A DNA stretch of 22,214 nt from JBDLRH01 sp039800165 (GTDB lineage: Bacteria; Pseudomonadota; Gammaproteobacteria; Burkholderiales; Burkholderiaceae_C), in NCBI GenBank assembly GCA_039800165.1, contig JBDLRH010000047.1, forward strand, positions 1 to 22,214. Direction: 5' to 3'. Below are positions 1 through 8,559 of this stretch, one piece after another. The notes under the pieces are model-generated. The model saw only the letters and a program-made list of their open reading frames with translations, was not told where the DNA came from and ran no database searches. Both the position numbers and the translations under genes were made by a program. How positions within the stretch are numbered: the first letter of the stretch is position 1; every line of letters starts with the position of its first letter.

Positions 1-1225
1 CGGTGTGCTGCTCATCCACCAGCCGCGCGCAATACAGCTCCAGCGCAAGCGCGCCTTCGGCATAACTCTTTTGCGCCAGCAGCATGCGCTTGACGTCGGC
101 GTGTTCGATGATGCGCACCTGTGGCTGCGAGGCGTCCTTGCCTGCGCTACCCAGCAGTCGCCCCTGCGGGCGGTTCCTGGCGTAGTCCAGCGAGGCCTGG
201 TAGCCGGCCATGCCCAGCATGGTGGCAGCCATACCGACGCCAATGCGCGCCTCGTTCATCATGTGGAACATGCACTTCAGGCCCTCGCCCGGCTTGCCCA
301 CGAGGTAACCGATGGCGCCCGCCGCACCGCGGGGCTGGAACTGGCCTTCGCCAAAGTTCAGCAGCGTGTTGGTGGTGCCACGCCAGCCGCACTTGTGGTT
401 CAGGCCTGCCAGCGCCACGTCGTTGCGCTCGCCCGTCAGCTGCCCCTCGGTGTCCACCAGCTTCTTGGGAACGATGAACAGCGAAATGCCCTTCACGCCC
501 GGCACCAGCTTGCCGTCCGGCCCCGGGATCTTGGCCAGCACCAGGTGGATGATGTTCTCGGTCAGGTCATGTTCGCCGGCCGAGATCCACATCTTGTTGC
601 CGCGCAGCCGGTAGCGCGGGCCCAGCGGGTCTTGCGACCATGGCGTCGAGCCGTCTGCGGCGCCGGAAGGCGCCTCATCAGGCGTGGCGCGCGTGGCCAC
701 ATCGGACAGCGAAGAACCCGCCTGCGGCTCGCTCAGGCACATGGTGCCCGACCAGCGGCCCGAAAACTCGTTGAGCGCAAACACCTTCTTCTGCAGCTCG
801 GTGCCGTGCGCCATCAGCAAATTGGCGTTGCCTACCGTCAGCATGCCCGCGCCGATGCTGACCGACGCCATGCCGAAGAAGCTGTTGGCGGCCGCCTCCA
901 CCGTGTAGGGCAGCTGCATGCCGCCGATGTCGTAGTCCTGCGCAGCACTCAGCATGCCGGATTCGGCATAGGCGGTGTTGGCATCGTGGGTGGCCTTGGG
1001 CAACACCACACGCAGCGAACCATCGTCACACCGCTCGGTGCGCGGCTCTTCGGTGTCCACCAGCCGGTTGAAGGGGGCGTACTTCTCGCGCGCGATGCGC
1101 TCGCAGGTGTCGAGCACCGCGTCGAAGGTTTCGCGCGAGTGGTCGGCAAAGCGCGCGCGCTGGCTCAGCGACGCGACGCCAAGCCAGTCGTGCAGCAGGA
1201 AGTCGAGCGTGGGGCGCAGCGCCAT
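1..1225 (-). CDS. Acyl-CoA dehydrogenase, large form (partial, N-terminal 408 residues)
   Basis: FAD-dependent dehydrogenase for the first step of fatty acyl-CoA beta-oxidation (acyl-CoA to trans-2-enoyl-CoA). The frame is open from the ATG at 1225 to the left edge, so the C-terminus is missing. The translation starts MALRPTLDFLLHDWLGVASL. It has the helical N-domain, then the beta-domain motif TMCLSEPQAGSSLSDVATRA (residues 161-180), then KMWISAGEHD (211-220). The N-terminal style and an insertion near residues 181-205 fit the family of about 600 residues that carries an extra C-terminal domain, rather than the roughly 380-residue short ACADs. It is the third gene of a beta-oxidation operon, starting 16 bases after the thiolase stop. 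No Shine-Dalgarno sequence is visible, so translational coupling is likely. Chain-length specificity cannot be inferred. Confidence 0.93.
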   Translation of the reverse strand, partial: MALRPTLDFLLHDWLGVASLSQRARFADHSRETFDAVLDTCERIAREKYAPFNRLVDTEEPRTERCDDGSLRVVLPKATHDANTAYAESGMLSAAQDYDIGGMQLPYTVEAAANSFFGMASVSIGAGMLTVGNANLLMAHGTELQKKVFALNEFSGRWSGTMCLSEPQAGSSLSDVATRATPDEAPSGAADGSTPWSQDPLGPRYRLRGNKMWISAGEHDLTENIIHLVLAKIPGPDGKLVPGVKGISLFIVPKKLVDTEGQLTGERNDVALAGLNHKCGWRGTTNTLLNFGEGQFQPRGAAGAIGYLVGKPGEGLKCMFHMMNEARIGVGMAATMLGMAGYQASLDYARNRPQGRLLGSAGKDASQPQVRIIEHADVKRMLLAQKSYAEGALALELYCARLVDEQHT

Positions 1226-1241
1226 GCGAGGCCCGCGCGCG

Positions 1242-2417
<1,176 letters not shown>

Positions 2418-2452
2418 GGTGCAGCCTCTTTCAATGACGTTCGGTGCGGGGA

Positions 2453-4567
2453 TCAGTTGAAGGTCTTGCCTTCTGCGACGAGTCGGGCCAGCAGCGGCGC
2501 GGGCTGCCAGAACTTCGCGTCGTCGTGGGGGTTGCGCGCAAAGCGGTTCATCGCCTGCACCACGTTGAACAGGCCGACCTGGTCGGCGTAGAGCATCGGG
2601 CCGCCGCGGTGCATCGGGAAGCCGTAGCCGGTGATGTAGACCATGTCGATGTCGCTGGCCTTGCTCGCGATGCCTTCTTCGAGGATGTGCGCCGCTTCGT
2701 TGACCAGCGCAAACACCAGGCGCTGCACGATCTCTTCGTCGTCGATCTTGCGCGGCGTGATGCCCAGCGCCTTGCGGTGCTCTGCAATCATCTCCTCGAC
2801 CAGCTTGCTCGGAATCGCATCGCGCTTGCCTGCGGCGTAGTCGTACCAGCCGGCGCCCGTCTTCTGCCCGAAACGGCCCTTCTCGCACAGCAGGTCGGCG
2901 GTCTTGCTGTAGCGCAGATGCGGCTTCTCGACATAGCGGCGCTTGCGGATCGCCCAGCCGATGTCGTTGCCGGCCAGGTCGCCCATGCGGAACGGACCCA
3001 TTGCGAAACCGAACTTCTCGATCGCCCGGTCCACCTGTGCCGGGGTGCAGCCCTCGTCGAGCAGGAAGCCCGCCTGGCGGCTGTACTGCTCGATCATGCG
3101 GTTGCCGATGAAGCCATCGCACACACCGGACACCACCGCCGTCTTCTTGATCTTCTTGCCCACCGCCATCACGGTGGCCATGACGTCCTTGGCGGTCTTC
3201 TCGCCGCGCACCACCTCCAGCAGCTTCATCACGTTGGCCGGGCTGAAGAAGTGCATGCCCACCACATCCTGCGGACGCTGGGTGAACGATGCGATCTTGT
3301 TGACGTCCAGCGTCGAGGTGTTGGACGCCAGAATCGCGCCCGGCTTCATGGTCGCGTCGAGCTGCTTGAACACCGCTTCCTTGACGCCCATCTCCTCGAA
3401 CACCGCCTCGATCACCAGGTCGGCGTCTTTCAGGTCGGCGTAGTTCAGCGTGGGCGTGAGCAGCGCCATGCGCTGTTCGTACTTGTCGGCCTTGAGCTTG
3501 CCCTTCTTGACCTGCGCCTCGTAGTTCTTGCGGATGGTGGCGATGCCGCGGTCCAGCGCCTCCTGCTTGGTCTCGAGGATGGTGACCGCAATGCCGGCAT
3601 TCAGGAAGTTCATGCTGATGCCGCCGCCCATGGTGCCGGCGCCGATCACCGCCACTTTCGCGATCTCGCGCTTGGGCGTGTCATCCGGCACATCGGCAAT
3701 CTTGGACGCAGCGCGCTCGGCCATGAACAGGTGACGCAGTGCGCGGCATTCCGGCGTGAGCATCAGGTTCATGAAGATCTCGCGCTCGAACACCATGCCG
3801 TCTTCGAACTTCTTCCTGGTGGCCGCTTCCACCGCATCGACGCACTTGCCCGGCGCCGGGAAGTTCTTCGCCATGCCCTTGACCATGTTGCGCGCGAACT
3901 GGAAGTACGCATCGCCCAACGGGTGCTTGCACGGCAGGTTACGCACCAGCGGCAACGCGGCGCCCGACTTGGCATGCTCGGCTGCCACCTGCTGCGCGTA
4001 GGCCACCGCCTCGTCCATCAGCTTCTCGGGCGAAGAGGCCATCTTGTCGAACAGCTTCTGGCCGGGCAGCGCGGCGAGTTGCTCGCTCTTGACCGGCTCG
4101 CCGCTGACGATCATGTTCAGCGCGACTTCCACGCCCAGCGCACGCGGCAGGCGCTGCGTGCCGCCGGCGCCCGGGATCAGGCCGAGCTTGACCTCGGGCA
4201 GCGCGATGTTCGCGCCCGGTGCAGCCATGCGGTAGTGGCAGCCCAGGGCCAGCTCCAGCCCGCCGCCCATCGCCACGCTGTGGATCGCCGCCACCACCGG
4301 CTTGGGCGAGGTCTCGACCGCGCGAATGACCGACAGCAGGTTGGGCTCGGCGATGGCCTTGGGCGAGCCGAACTCGCGGATGTCGGCACCGCCCGAAAAG
4401 GCCTTGCCGGCACCGGTCAGCACGATGGCCTTGACCGCAGCGTCGGCGTTGGCCCGGTTCAGGCCGTCTGCAATGCCCTGGCGCGTGGCCAGGCCCAGGC
4501 CGTTGACCGGCGGGTTGTTCAGCGTGATCACGGCCACGTCGCCGCGGACTTGGTATTCAGCAGTCAT
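2453..4567 (-). CDS. Bifunctional enoyl-CoA hydratase / 3-hydroxyacyl-CoA dehydrogenase (FadB/FadJ type)
   Basis: Fused multifunctional beta-oxidation enzyme of 704 residues, close to E. coli FadJ and FadB in size. The N-terminal crotonase domain (about 1-190) has the oxyanion-hole segment AFSGGADIREF (56-66) and catalytic glutamates Glu105 (GGGLELAL) and Glu125 (LPEVKLGLIPGAGGTQRLPR). The NAD-binding hydroxyacyl-CoA dehydrogenase domain begins near 302 with the dinucleotide fold VIGAGTMGGGI (308-318). Catalytic His439 lies in GMHFFSPAN, and two C-terminal helical domains follow. It hydrates trans-2-enoyl-CoA and oxidises the L-3-hydroxyacyl-CoA with NAD, handing a 3-ketoacyl-CoA to the thiolase encoded next. 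The ATG at 4567 matches the family start (MTAEYQVRGDVAVITLNNPP). An in-frame ATG 90 bases upstream would add a non-homologous tail and span the palindrome. No Shine-Dalgarno sequence is seen before 4567, which is odd for the first gene of an operon. Confidence 0.95.
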   Translation of the reverse strand: MTAEYQVRGDVAVITLNNPPVNGLGLATRQGIADGLNRANADAAVKAIVLTGAGKAFSGGADIREFGSPKAIAEPNLLSVIRAVETSPKPVVAAIHSVAMGGGLELALGCHYRMAAPGANIALPEVKLGLIPGAGGTQRLPRALGVEVALNMIVSGEPVKSEQLAALPGQKLFDKMASSPEKLMDEAVAYAQQVAAEHAKSGAALPLVRNLPCKHPLGDAYFQFARNMVKGMAKNFPAPGKCVDAVEAATRKKFEDGMVFEREIFMNLMLTPECRALRHLFMAERAASKIADVPDDTPKREIAKVAVIGAGTMGGGISMNFLNAGIAVTILETKQEALDRGIATIRKNYEAQVKKGKLKADKYEQRMALLTPTLNYADLKDADLVIEAVFEEMGVKEAVFKQLDATMKPGAILASNTSTLDVNKIASFTQRPQDVVGMHFFSPANVMKLLEVVRGEKTAKDVMATVMAVGKKIKKTAVVSGVCDGFIGNRMIEQYSRQAGFLLDEGCTPAQVDRAIEKFGFAMGPFRMGDLAGNDIGWAIRKRRYVEKPHLRYSKTADLLCEKGRFGQKTGAGWYDYAAGKRDAIPSKLVEEMIAEHRKALGITPRKIDDEEIVQRLVFALVNEAAHILEEGIASKASDIDMVYITGYGFPMHRGGPMLYADQVGLFNVVQAMNRFARNPHDDAKFWQPAPLLARLVAEGKTFN

Positions 4568-4583
4568 GGGGAGGATGGGATGA

Positions 4584-4603
4584 AATAGAACGACCGTTCG
4601 ATT
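4584..4603. promoter_or_regulatory. Candidate TetR-type operator palindrome upstream of the beta-oxidation operon
   Basis: AATAGAACGACCGTTCGATT is a 20-base inverted repeat with 8 of 10 base pairs matching (core GAACG-AC-CGTTC). It ends 16 bases before the ATG of the hydratase/dehydrogenase gene, in the gap between that gene and livF. Fatty-acid degradation operons in proteobacteria are often controlled by TetR-family repressors that bind dyads of this size and release them on binding acyl-CoA. Assignment to such a repressor is inference: no regulator gene lies in the window. Confidence 0.55.
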
Positions 4604-4675
4604 CGGTGATTGTAAGGACCGCAGCGTGGCGCGATCAGGCGCCCCGGCGGGGGCCATGTCGCTGGCGGGACGGGC

Positions 4676-5404
4676 TCAGACCTCGAGCCATTCCTTGCGC
4701 ACGTAGGCGTCAGCGCGCAGGCTCTCGGGCGTGCCCTGGAAGACGATGCTGCCGTGGCCCATCACCAGCGCCCGGTCGGACACCGTCATCGCAATGGTGA
4801 GCTTCTGCTCGATCAGCAGCACCGAGATGCCGCGGCGCTTGAGCTCTTTCAGGTACTCGGCCACCAGCTCCACGATCTTGGGCGCCAGGCCCTCGGTGGG
4901 CTCGTCGATGATGATCAGGTCCGGGTCGCCCATCAGCGTGCGGCACAGGGTCAGCATCTGCTGCTCGCCCCCCGACAGCACGCCCGCTTCGGTGTGCTGC
5001 CGCTCCTTGAGGCGCGGGAACAGGTCGTACATGTCATCGAACGACCAGCGGCTGCCCTTGCCGTCGCCCTTGTGCTTGCCCTTGAGGCCCAGCTCCAGGT
5101 TCTGGTGCACGGTGAGCTTGGGGAAGATGTCGCGGTTCTCGGGCACGTAGCCAATGCCCAGATGCGCAATCTCGTAGGCCTTGCGGCCCATGATCTGCTG
5201 GCCGCCCCAGAACAGCGAGCCCTGGCAGTCCACCATGCCCATCACCGCCTTGGCGGTGGTGGAGCGGCCCGATCCGTTGCGGCCGAGCAGCGCGACGATC
5301 TCACCCGGATTCACATCGAAGTGCACGCCATGCAGCACATGGCTCTTGCCGTAGAAGGCATGCAGGTTGTCAACCTTGAGCGCCTTGGGGGTGGGGTCGG
5401 CCAT
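4676..5404 (-). CDS. livF: HAAT-family ABC importer ATP-binding protein LivF, with Arg in Walker A
   Basis: Second ATPase subunit (242 residues) of a hydrophobic/branched-chain amino acid-type importer, acting at the cytoplasmic face of the permease dimer. Visible motifs are Walker A GRNGSGRST (41-49), a LivF-style Q-loop region YVPENRDIFPKLT, consensus signature LSGGEQQ (143-149) and Walker B LIIIDEPTEGLAP with Asp167 and Glu168. The switch position is Gln200 (LLIEQ), as is normal for LivF. The anomaly is Arg47 (CGC, bases 5264-5266), where nearly all P-loop ATPases have lysine. The rest of the protein is intact and of family length, so it does not look like a decayed gene. The ATG at 5404 has AGGAG about 10 bases upstream. 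The livG stop lies one base before the start, showing tight coupling. Confidence 0.94.
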   Translation of the reverse strand: MADPTPKALKVDNLHAFYGKSHVLHGVHFDVNPGEIVALLGRNGSGRSTTAKAVMGMVDCQGSLFWGGQQIMGRKAYEIAHLGIGYVPENRDIFPKLTVHQNLELGLKGKHKGDGKGSRWSFDDMYDLFPRLKERQHTEAGVLSGGEQQMLTLCRTLMGDPDLIIIDEPTEGLAPKIVELVAEYLKELKRRGISVLLIEQKLTIAMTVSDRALVMGHGSIVFQGTPESLRADAYVRKEWLEV

Positions 5405-5405
5405 C

Positions 5406-6209
5406 TCAGTGCGCTCCTGCGGTTTGCCCTGACTGCCCGGCCTGCGCATCGGCAATGTGCGAGCCCAGGTAGGCCTCCTGCACGCGCGCGTTGGCGCGCA
5501 CCGCCTCGGGGGTGTCGAAGGCGATCACCTCGCCATAGACCACCACCGCGATCTTGTCGGCCAGGCCGAACACCACGCCCATGTCGTGCTCCACCGTCAG
5601 CAGCGTCTTGCCCTGCGTCACTTCCTTGATCAGGCTGACAAAGCGGTGCGTCTCGCTCTTGCTCATGCCTGCGGTCGGCTCGTCCAGCAGGATCACGCCG
5701 GCACCGCCGCCGATGGTCACGCCCACTTCCAGCGCGCGCTGCTCGGCATAGGTGAGGTTCATCGCCAGCACGTCACGCTTCTTGTCCAGCCGGATCATCT
5801 CCATCAGTTCCTCGGCGCGCTCGTTGGCATCGTCCAGGTCGGCCAGGAACTTCAGGAAGGTGTACTTGTAGCCCAGGCTCCACAGCACGCCGCAGCGCAG
5901 GTTCTCGAACACGCTGAGCTTGGGAAAGATGTTGGTGATCTGGAAGCTGCGCGACAGGCCCAGGCGGTTGATCTCGTACGGCTTCATGCCGTCGATGCGC
6001 CGGCCGTTGAGCAGCACCTCGCCGCTGGTGGGCGCAAAGCGGCCGCTGATCAGGTTGAACAGCGTGGACTTGCCGGCACCGTTCGGGCCGATGATGGCCA
6101 CGCGCTCGCCAGGGCGCACCGCCAGGCTGGCGCCACGGATGATCTCTGTCTTGCCGAAGCTCTTGCGCAGGTCGCGCAGCTCGACGGCGTATGGGGTCGC
6201 GTCGCTCAC
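5406..6209 (-). CDS. livG: HAAT-family ABC importer ATP-binding protein LivG
   Basis: First ATPase subunit, 267 residues. Walker A is canonical (GPNGAGKST, 41-49). The Q-loop is Gln90 in RSFQITNIFPKL, Walker B is VILLDEPTAG with Asp176 and Glu177, and the switch His208 lies in TVEHDM. The ABC signature is NLTYAEQRALEV (151-162), lacking the LSGGQ pattern and further from it than the L-YGQQ form usual in LivG. The start is GTG at 6209, which overlaps the livM TGA by four bases (GTGA). A very strong ribosome site, GGAGGGAGG (6222-6214), lies four bases upstream and supports this start over the much longer open frame. The last roughly 15 residues are Ala/Gln/Gly-rich and look like a flexible tail. 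It pairs with LivF to power transport. Confidence 0.94.
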   Translation of the reverse strand: MSDATPYAVELRDLRKSFGKTEIIRGASLAVRPGERVAIIGPNGAGKSTLFNLISGRFAPTSGEVLLNGRRIDGMKPYEINRLGLSRSFQITNIFPKLSVFENLRCGVLWSLGYKYTFLKFLADLDDANERAEELMEMIRLDKKRDVLAMNLTYAEQRALEVGVTIGGGAGVILLDEPTAGMSKSETHRFVSLIKEVTQGKTLLTVEHDMGVVFGLADKIAVVVYGEVIAFDTPEAVRANARVQEAYLGSHIADAQAGQSGQTAGAH

Positions 6210-7498
6210 AGCGCCTCCCTCCGCTTGATTTCCTTCTCGATCTCTTCCTGGATCTCGCCCCACTGGCGCACAAAGTGCCGCCGCGTGACCTCGAACAGGA
6301 ACAGGCCGGTGGCCATGACGAACGCCGAGCCAAACCAGCTGTTCAGGCCCTTGGCGTCCATCGGCACGCCCATGAACTTGAGCTGCGATCCCAGCGCCGC
6401 GTTGAGCTGCAGGTGGTAGACCATCTCGATCATCGCGCCCGCCCCCACCAGCGCCACCAGCGCGGTGGCGCCCAGCGCCAGGTAGCTCACCCACAGCTGC
6501 CGCAGCTTTCCGAACTGCGCCACCCGCAGGTTCATCATGATCAGGCTGGCCACGCCGCCGGGCGCATACATCACCATGAACAGGAACACCAGGCCCAGGT
6601 ACAGCAGCCAGGCCTTGGTGAGCTCGGACAGCAGCACGAAGGCCAGCACCATCAGCACGGCGCCGACGATCGGCCCGAAGAAGAAGGTGGCCCCGCCGAG
6701 GAAGGTGAACAGCAGGTAGGCGCCCGAGCGCTGGCCGCTCACCACCTCGGAGGTGACGATCTCGAAGTTCAGCGCCGCCAGGCCGCCCGACACCCCTGCG
6801 AAGAAGCCGGCGATGATGAAGGCGATGTAGCGCACCTTCTGCGTGTCGTAGCCGACGAACTCCACCCGCTCGGGGTTGTCGCGCACCGCGTTCAGCATGC
6901 GGCCCAGCGGCGTGCGGGTGAAGGCGAACATCAGCGCGGTGCAGATGAAGGTGTAGATCGCGATCAGGTAGTACAGCTGCACCTGCGGTCCGAAGGTGAT
7001 GCCGAAGGGCTTGCTGCCGGTCACGCGGTTGCCGGAGATGCCGCCTTCGCCGCCGAAGAACTCGGGGAACATCAGCGACATCGCCCACACCAGCTCGCCA
7101 AAGCCCAGCGTGATCATGGCAAACGGGGTCGCTGCCTTCTTGGTGGTCACCCAGCCCAGCAGCACCGCCACCAGCGCGGCGGCCACGCCACCGACGATGG
7201 GCAGCAGGCTCACCGGAATCGGCAGCGCCCCCTTGCTGATCAGGTTGAGGGTGTGGATCGCGAGGAACGAGCCCATGCCCGAATACACCGCATGCCCGAA
7301 GCTGAGCATGCCGCCCTGCCCCAGCAGCATGTTGTAGGACAGGCAGACGATGATGGCGATGCCCATCTGGCTGAGCATGGTGTGCGACAGGCTGCTGGTG
7401 AACAGCATCGGCGCCACCACCAGCAGCAGCGCAAAGCCGCCCCAGATCACCCAGCGGCCCACATTCAGCGGGCGGAATTCGTAATACGCCTTGGCCAT
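6206..7498 (-). CDS. livM: HAAT-family ABC importer permease LivM with C-terminal extension
   Basis: Inner-membrane permease of 430 residues, rich in hydrophobic segments. The LivM core covers roughly residues 15-325. It includes the N-terminal signature NMLLGQGGMLSFGHAVYSGM (56-75), the cytoplasmic coupling region GRMLNAVRDNPERVEFVGYD (199-218) and the terminal core segment LGLVFLFMVMYAPGG. LivM proteins commonly stop soon after this. Here about 105 more residues follow: two probable membrane helices (about 335-362 and 388-405) and a charged tail, WGEIQEEIEKEIKRREAL. ATG 7498 has a GGAGGG ribosome site and lies three bases after the livH stop; its own stop overlaps the livG start. It forms a heterodimeric channel with LivH. 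The substrate is not necessarily an amino acid. Confidence 0.93.
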   Translation of the reverse strand: MAKAYYEFRPLNVGRWVIWGGFALLLVVAPMLFTSSLSHTMLSQMGIAIIVCLSYNMLLGQGGMLSFGHAVYSGMGSFLAIHTLNLISKGALPIPVSLLPIVGGVAAALVAVLLGWVTTKKAATPFAMITLGFGELVWAMSLMFPEFFGGEGGISGNRVTGSKPFGITFGPQVQLYYLIAIYTFICTALMFAFTRTPLGRMLNAVRDNPERVEFVGYDTQKVRYIAFIIAGFFAGVSGGLAALNFEIVTSEVVSGQRSGAYLLFTFLGGATFFFGPIVGAVLMVLAFVLLSELTKAWLLYLGLVFLFMVMYAPGGVASLIMMNLRVAQFGKLRQLWVSYLALGATALVALVGAGAMIEMVYHLQLNAALGSQLKFMGVPMDAKGLNSWFGSAFVMATGLFLFEVTRRHFVRQWGEIQEEIEKEIKRREAL

Positions 7499-7501
7499 GC
7501 C

Positions 7502-8449
7502 TCAGCCCTCCCGCGTGCCGAGCAGGCCCTTGGGCCGGAAGATCAGGATCAGGATCAGCAGCACATAGGGCAGGATGGGCGCCACCTGGCTGATCTTGAG
7601 CTTCCACAGCGCGTAGCCGAAGGTCTCGCGGGTGATCTCCCAGCCGATGGCCTTGGCGGCGCTGACGAACGACGCGTCAATGCCCACCGCGAAGGTCTGG
7701 ATCACGCCAATCAGCACCGACGCCAGAAAAGCGCCGGACAGCGAGCCCATGCCGCCGACCACCACCACCACGAAGATCACCGATCCCACGGTGGCCGCCA
7801 TGCCCGGCTCGGTGACGAAGGCGTTGCCGCCGATCACGCCGGCCAGGCCCGCCAGCGCCGCACCGCCGCCGAACACCAGCATGAAGACGCGCGGCACGTT
7901 GTGGCCCAGCGCCTCCACCGTTTCGGGGTGGGTCAGCGCGGCCTGGATCACCAGGCCGATGCGGGTGCGGGTGAGCAGTAGCCAGATCGCCAGCAGCATC
8001 AGCAGCGCCACCAGCATCATGAAGCCGCGGTACATCGGGAACTGCGTGCCGTACAGCGTGAACAGCGGCCCGTCCAGCGCGTCGGGCACGCGGTAGTCCA
8101 CCGAGCTGGTGCCCCACACCAGCTGCACCATCTCCAGCACGATGAAGCTCAACCCGAAGGTGATCAGCAGCTCGGGCACGTGCCCGAACTTGTGCACCCG
8201 GCGCAGGCAGTACTTCTCGAAGTAGGCGCCCAGCACGCCCACCAGCAGCGGCGCGATCAGCAGCGCCGGCCAGTAGCCGATCAGCTGCGTGGTGGTGAAG
8301 GCAAAGTACGCGCCCAGCATGTAGAAGCTGGCGTGCGCGAAGTTGAGCACGCCCATCATGCTGAAGATCAGCGTGAGGCCAGAGCTCAGCATGAACAGCA
8401 ACAGCCCGTAGCTCAGGCCGTTGAGCAGCGAGATCGCGTAGAACTCCAT
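7502..8449 (-). CDS. livH: HAAT-family ABC importer permease LivH
   Basis: Inner-membrane permease of 315 residues, normal for LivH, with about eight hydrophobic segments. The family N-terminus NGLSYGLLLFMLSSGLTLIF leads into MMGVLNFAHASFYMLGAY (31-48). The coupling-helix region ALTHPETVEALGHNVPRVFM (171-190) and the glycine-rich segment VVVVGGMGSLSGAFLASVLI (227-246) are present, and the protein ends in IFRPKGLLG. ATG 8449 is preferred over the in-frame TTG at 8461 because homologues start MEFYAI/L. Neither start has a good Shine-Dalgarno sequence. It is separated from the binding-protein gene by 110 bases containing a strong hairpin, so permease expression may be set below that of the binding protein. 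Confidence 0.93.
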   Translation of the reverse strand: MEFYAISLLNGLSYGLLLFMLSSGLTLIFSMMGVLNFAHASFYMLGAYFAFTTTQLIGYWPALLIAPLLVGVLGAYFEKYCLRRVHKFGHVPELLITFGLSFIVLEMVQLVWGTSSVDYRVPDALDGPLFTLYGTQFPMYRGFMMLVALLMLLAIWLLLTRTRIGLVIQAALTHPETVEALGHNVPRVFMLVFGGGAALAGLAGVIGGNAFVTEPGMAATVGSVIFVVVVVGGMGSLSGAFLASVLIGVIQTFAVGIDASFVSAAKAIGWEITRETFGYALWKLKISQVAPILPYVLLILILIFRPKGLLGTREG

Positions 8450-8474
8450 GGTCAGGCGCAAAAATCACATGAAA

Positions 8475-8518
8475 CGGGCCGGGGTTGCGCAGTCAGCCTG
8501 CGCATGGCTCCCGGCCCG
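8475..8518. terminator. Two-tier hairpin between the binding-protein and permease genes (attenuator or mRNA-stabilising stem)
   Basis: CGGGCCGGG (8475-8483) pairs perfectly with CCCGGCCCG (8510-8518). Inside it, TGCGCA (8486-8491) pairs with TGCGCA (8499-8504) around a 7-base loop. In the transcribed (minus) direction it is followed by TTTCATGTGATTTTT, an interrupted U-rich stretch. It lies after the binding-protein stop and 25 bases before livH. In such operons this is the usual place for partial termination or protection of the upstream mRNA from 3' decay, giving more binding protein than permease. Function is inferred from position. Confidence 0.65.
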
Positions 8519-8559
8519 GAAAGGGCGGCGCGTGCAAGCGCCACCCGCAACGCCCCGTA

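Noticed and set aside
2453..3122. Possible fusion of thiolase with an upstream reading frame (open frame 1242-3122)
   Set aside because: The thiolase frame stays open by chance through the overlapping part of the upstream gene. The real thiolase start at 2417 has a ribosome site and the canonical N-terminus.
2444..4588. 714-residue open frame on the plus strand opposite the hydratase/dehydrogenase gene
   Set aside because: His/Arg/Leu/Ala-rich composition typical of antisense reading of GC-rich genes, no recognisable domain, and the opposite strand encodes a complete known enzyme.
4628..4654. Stem-loops GGCGC-GATCAG-GCGCC and GCCCC-GGCG-GGGGC after livF, considered as a terminator
   Set aside because: Short alternative stems that overlap each other and lack a U-tract; expected by chance in this base composition.
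6191..7981. 596-residue plus-strand open frame across livM and livH
   Set aside because: Extreme His/Gln/Arg/Ala content with no domain, antisense to two intact permease genes. A shadow of third-position GC bias.
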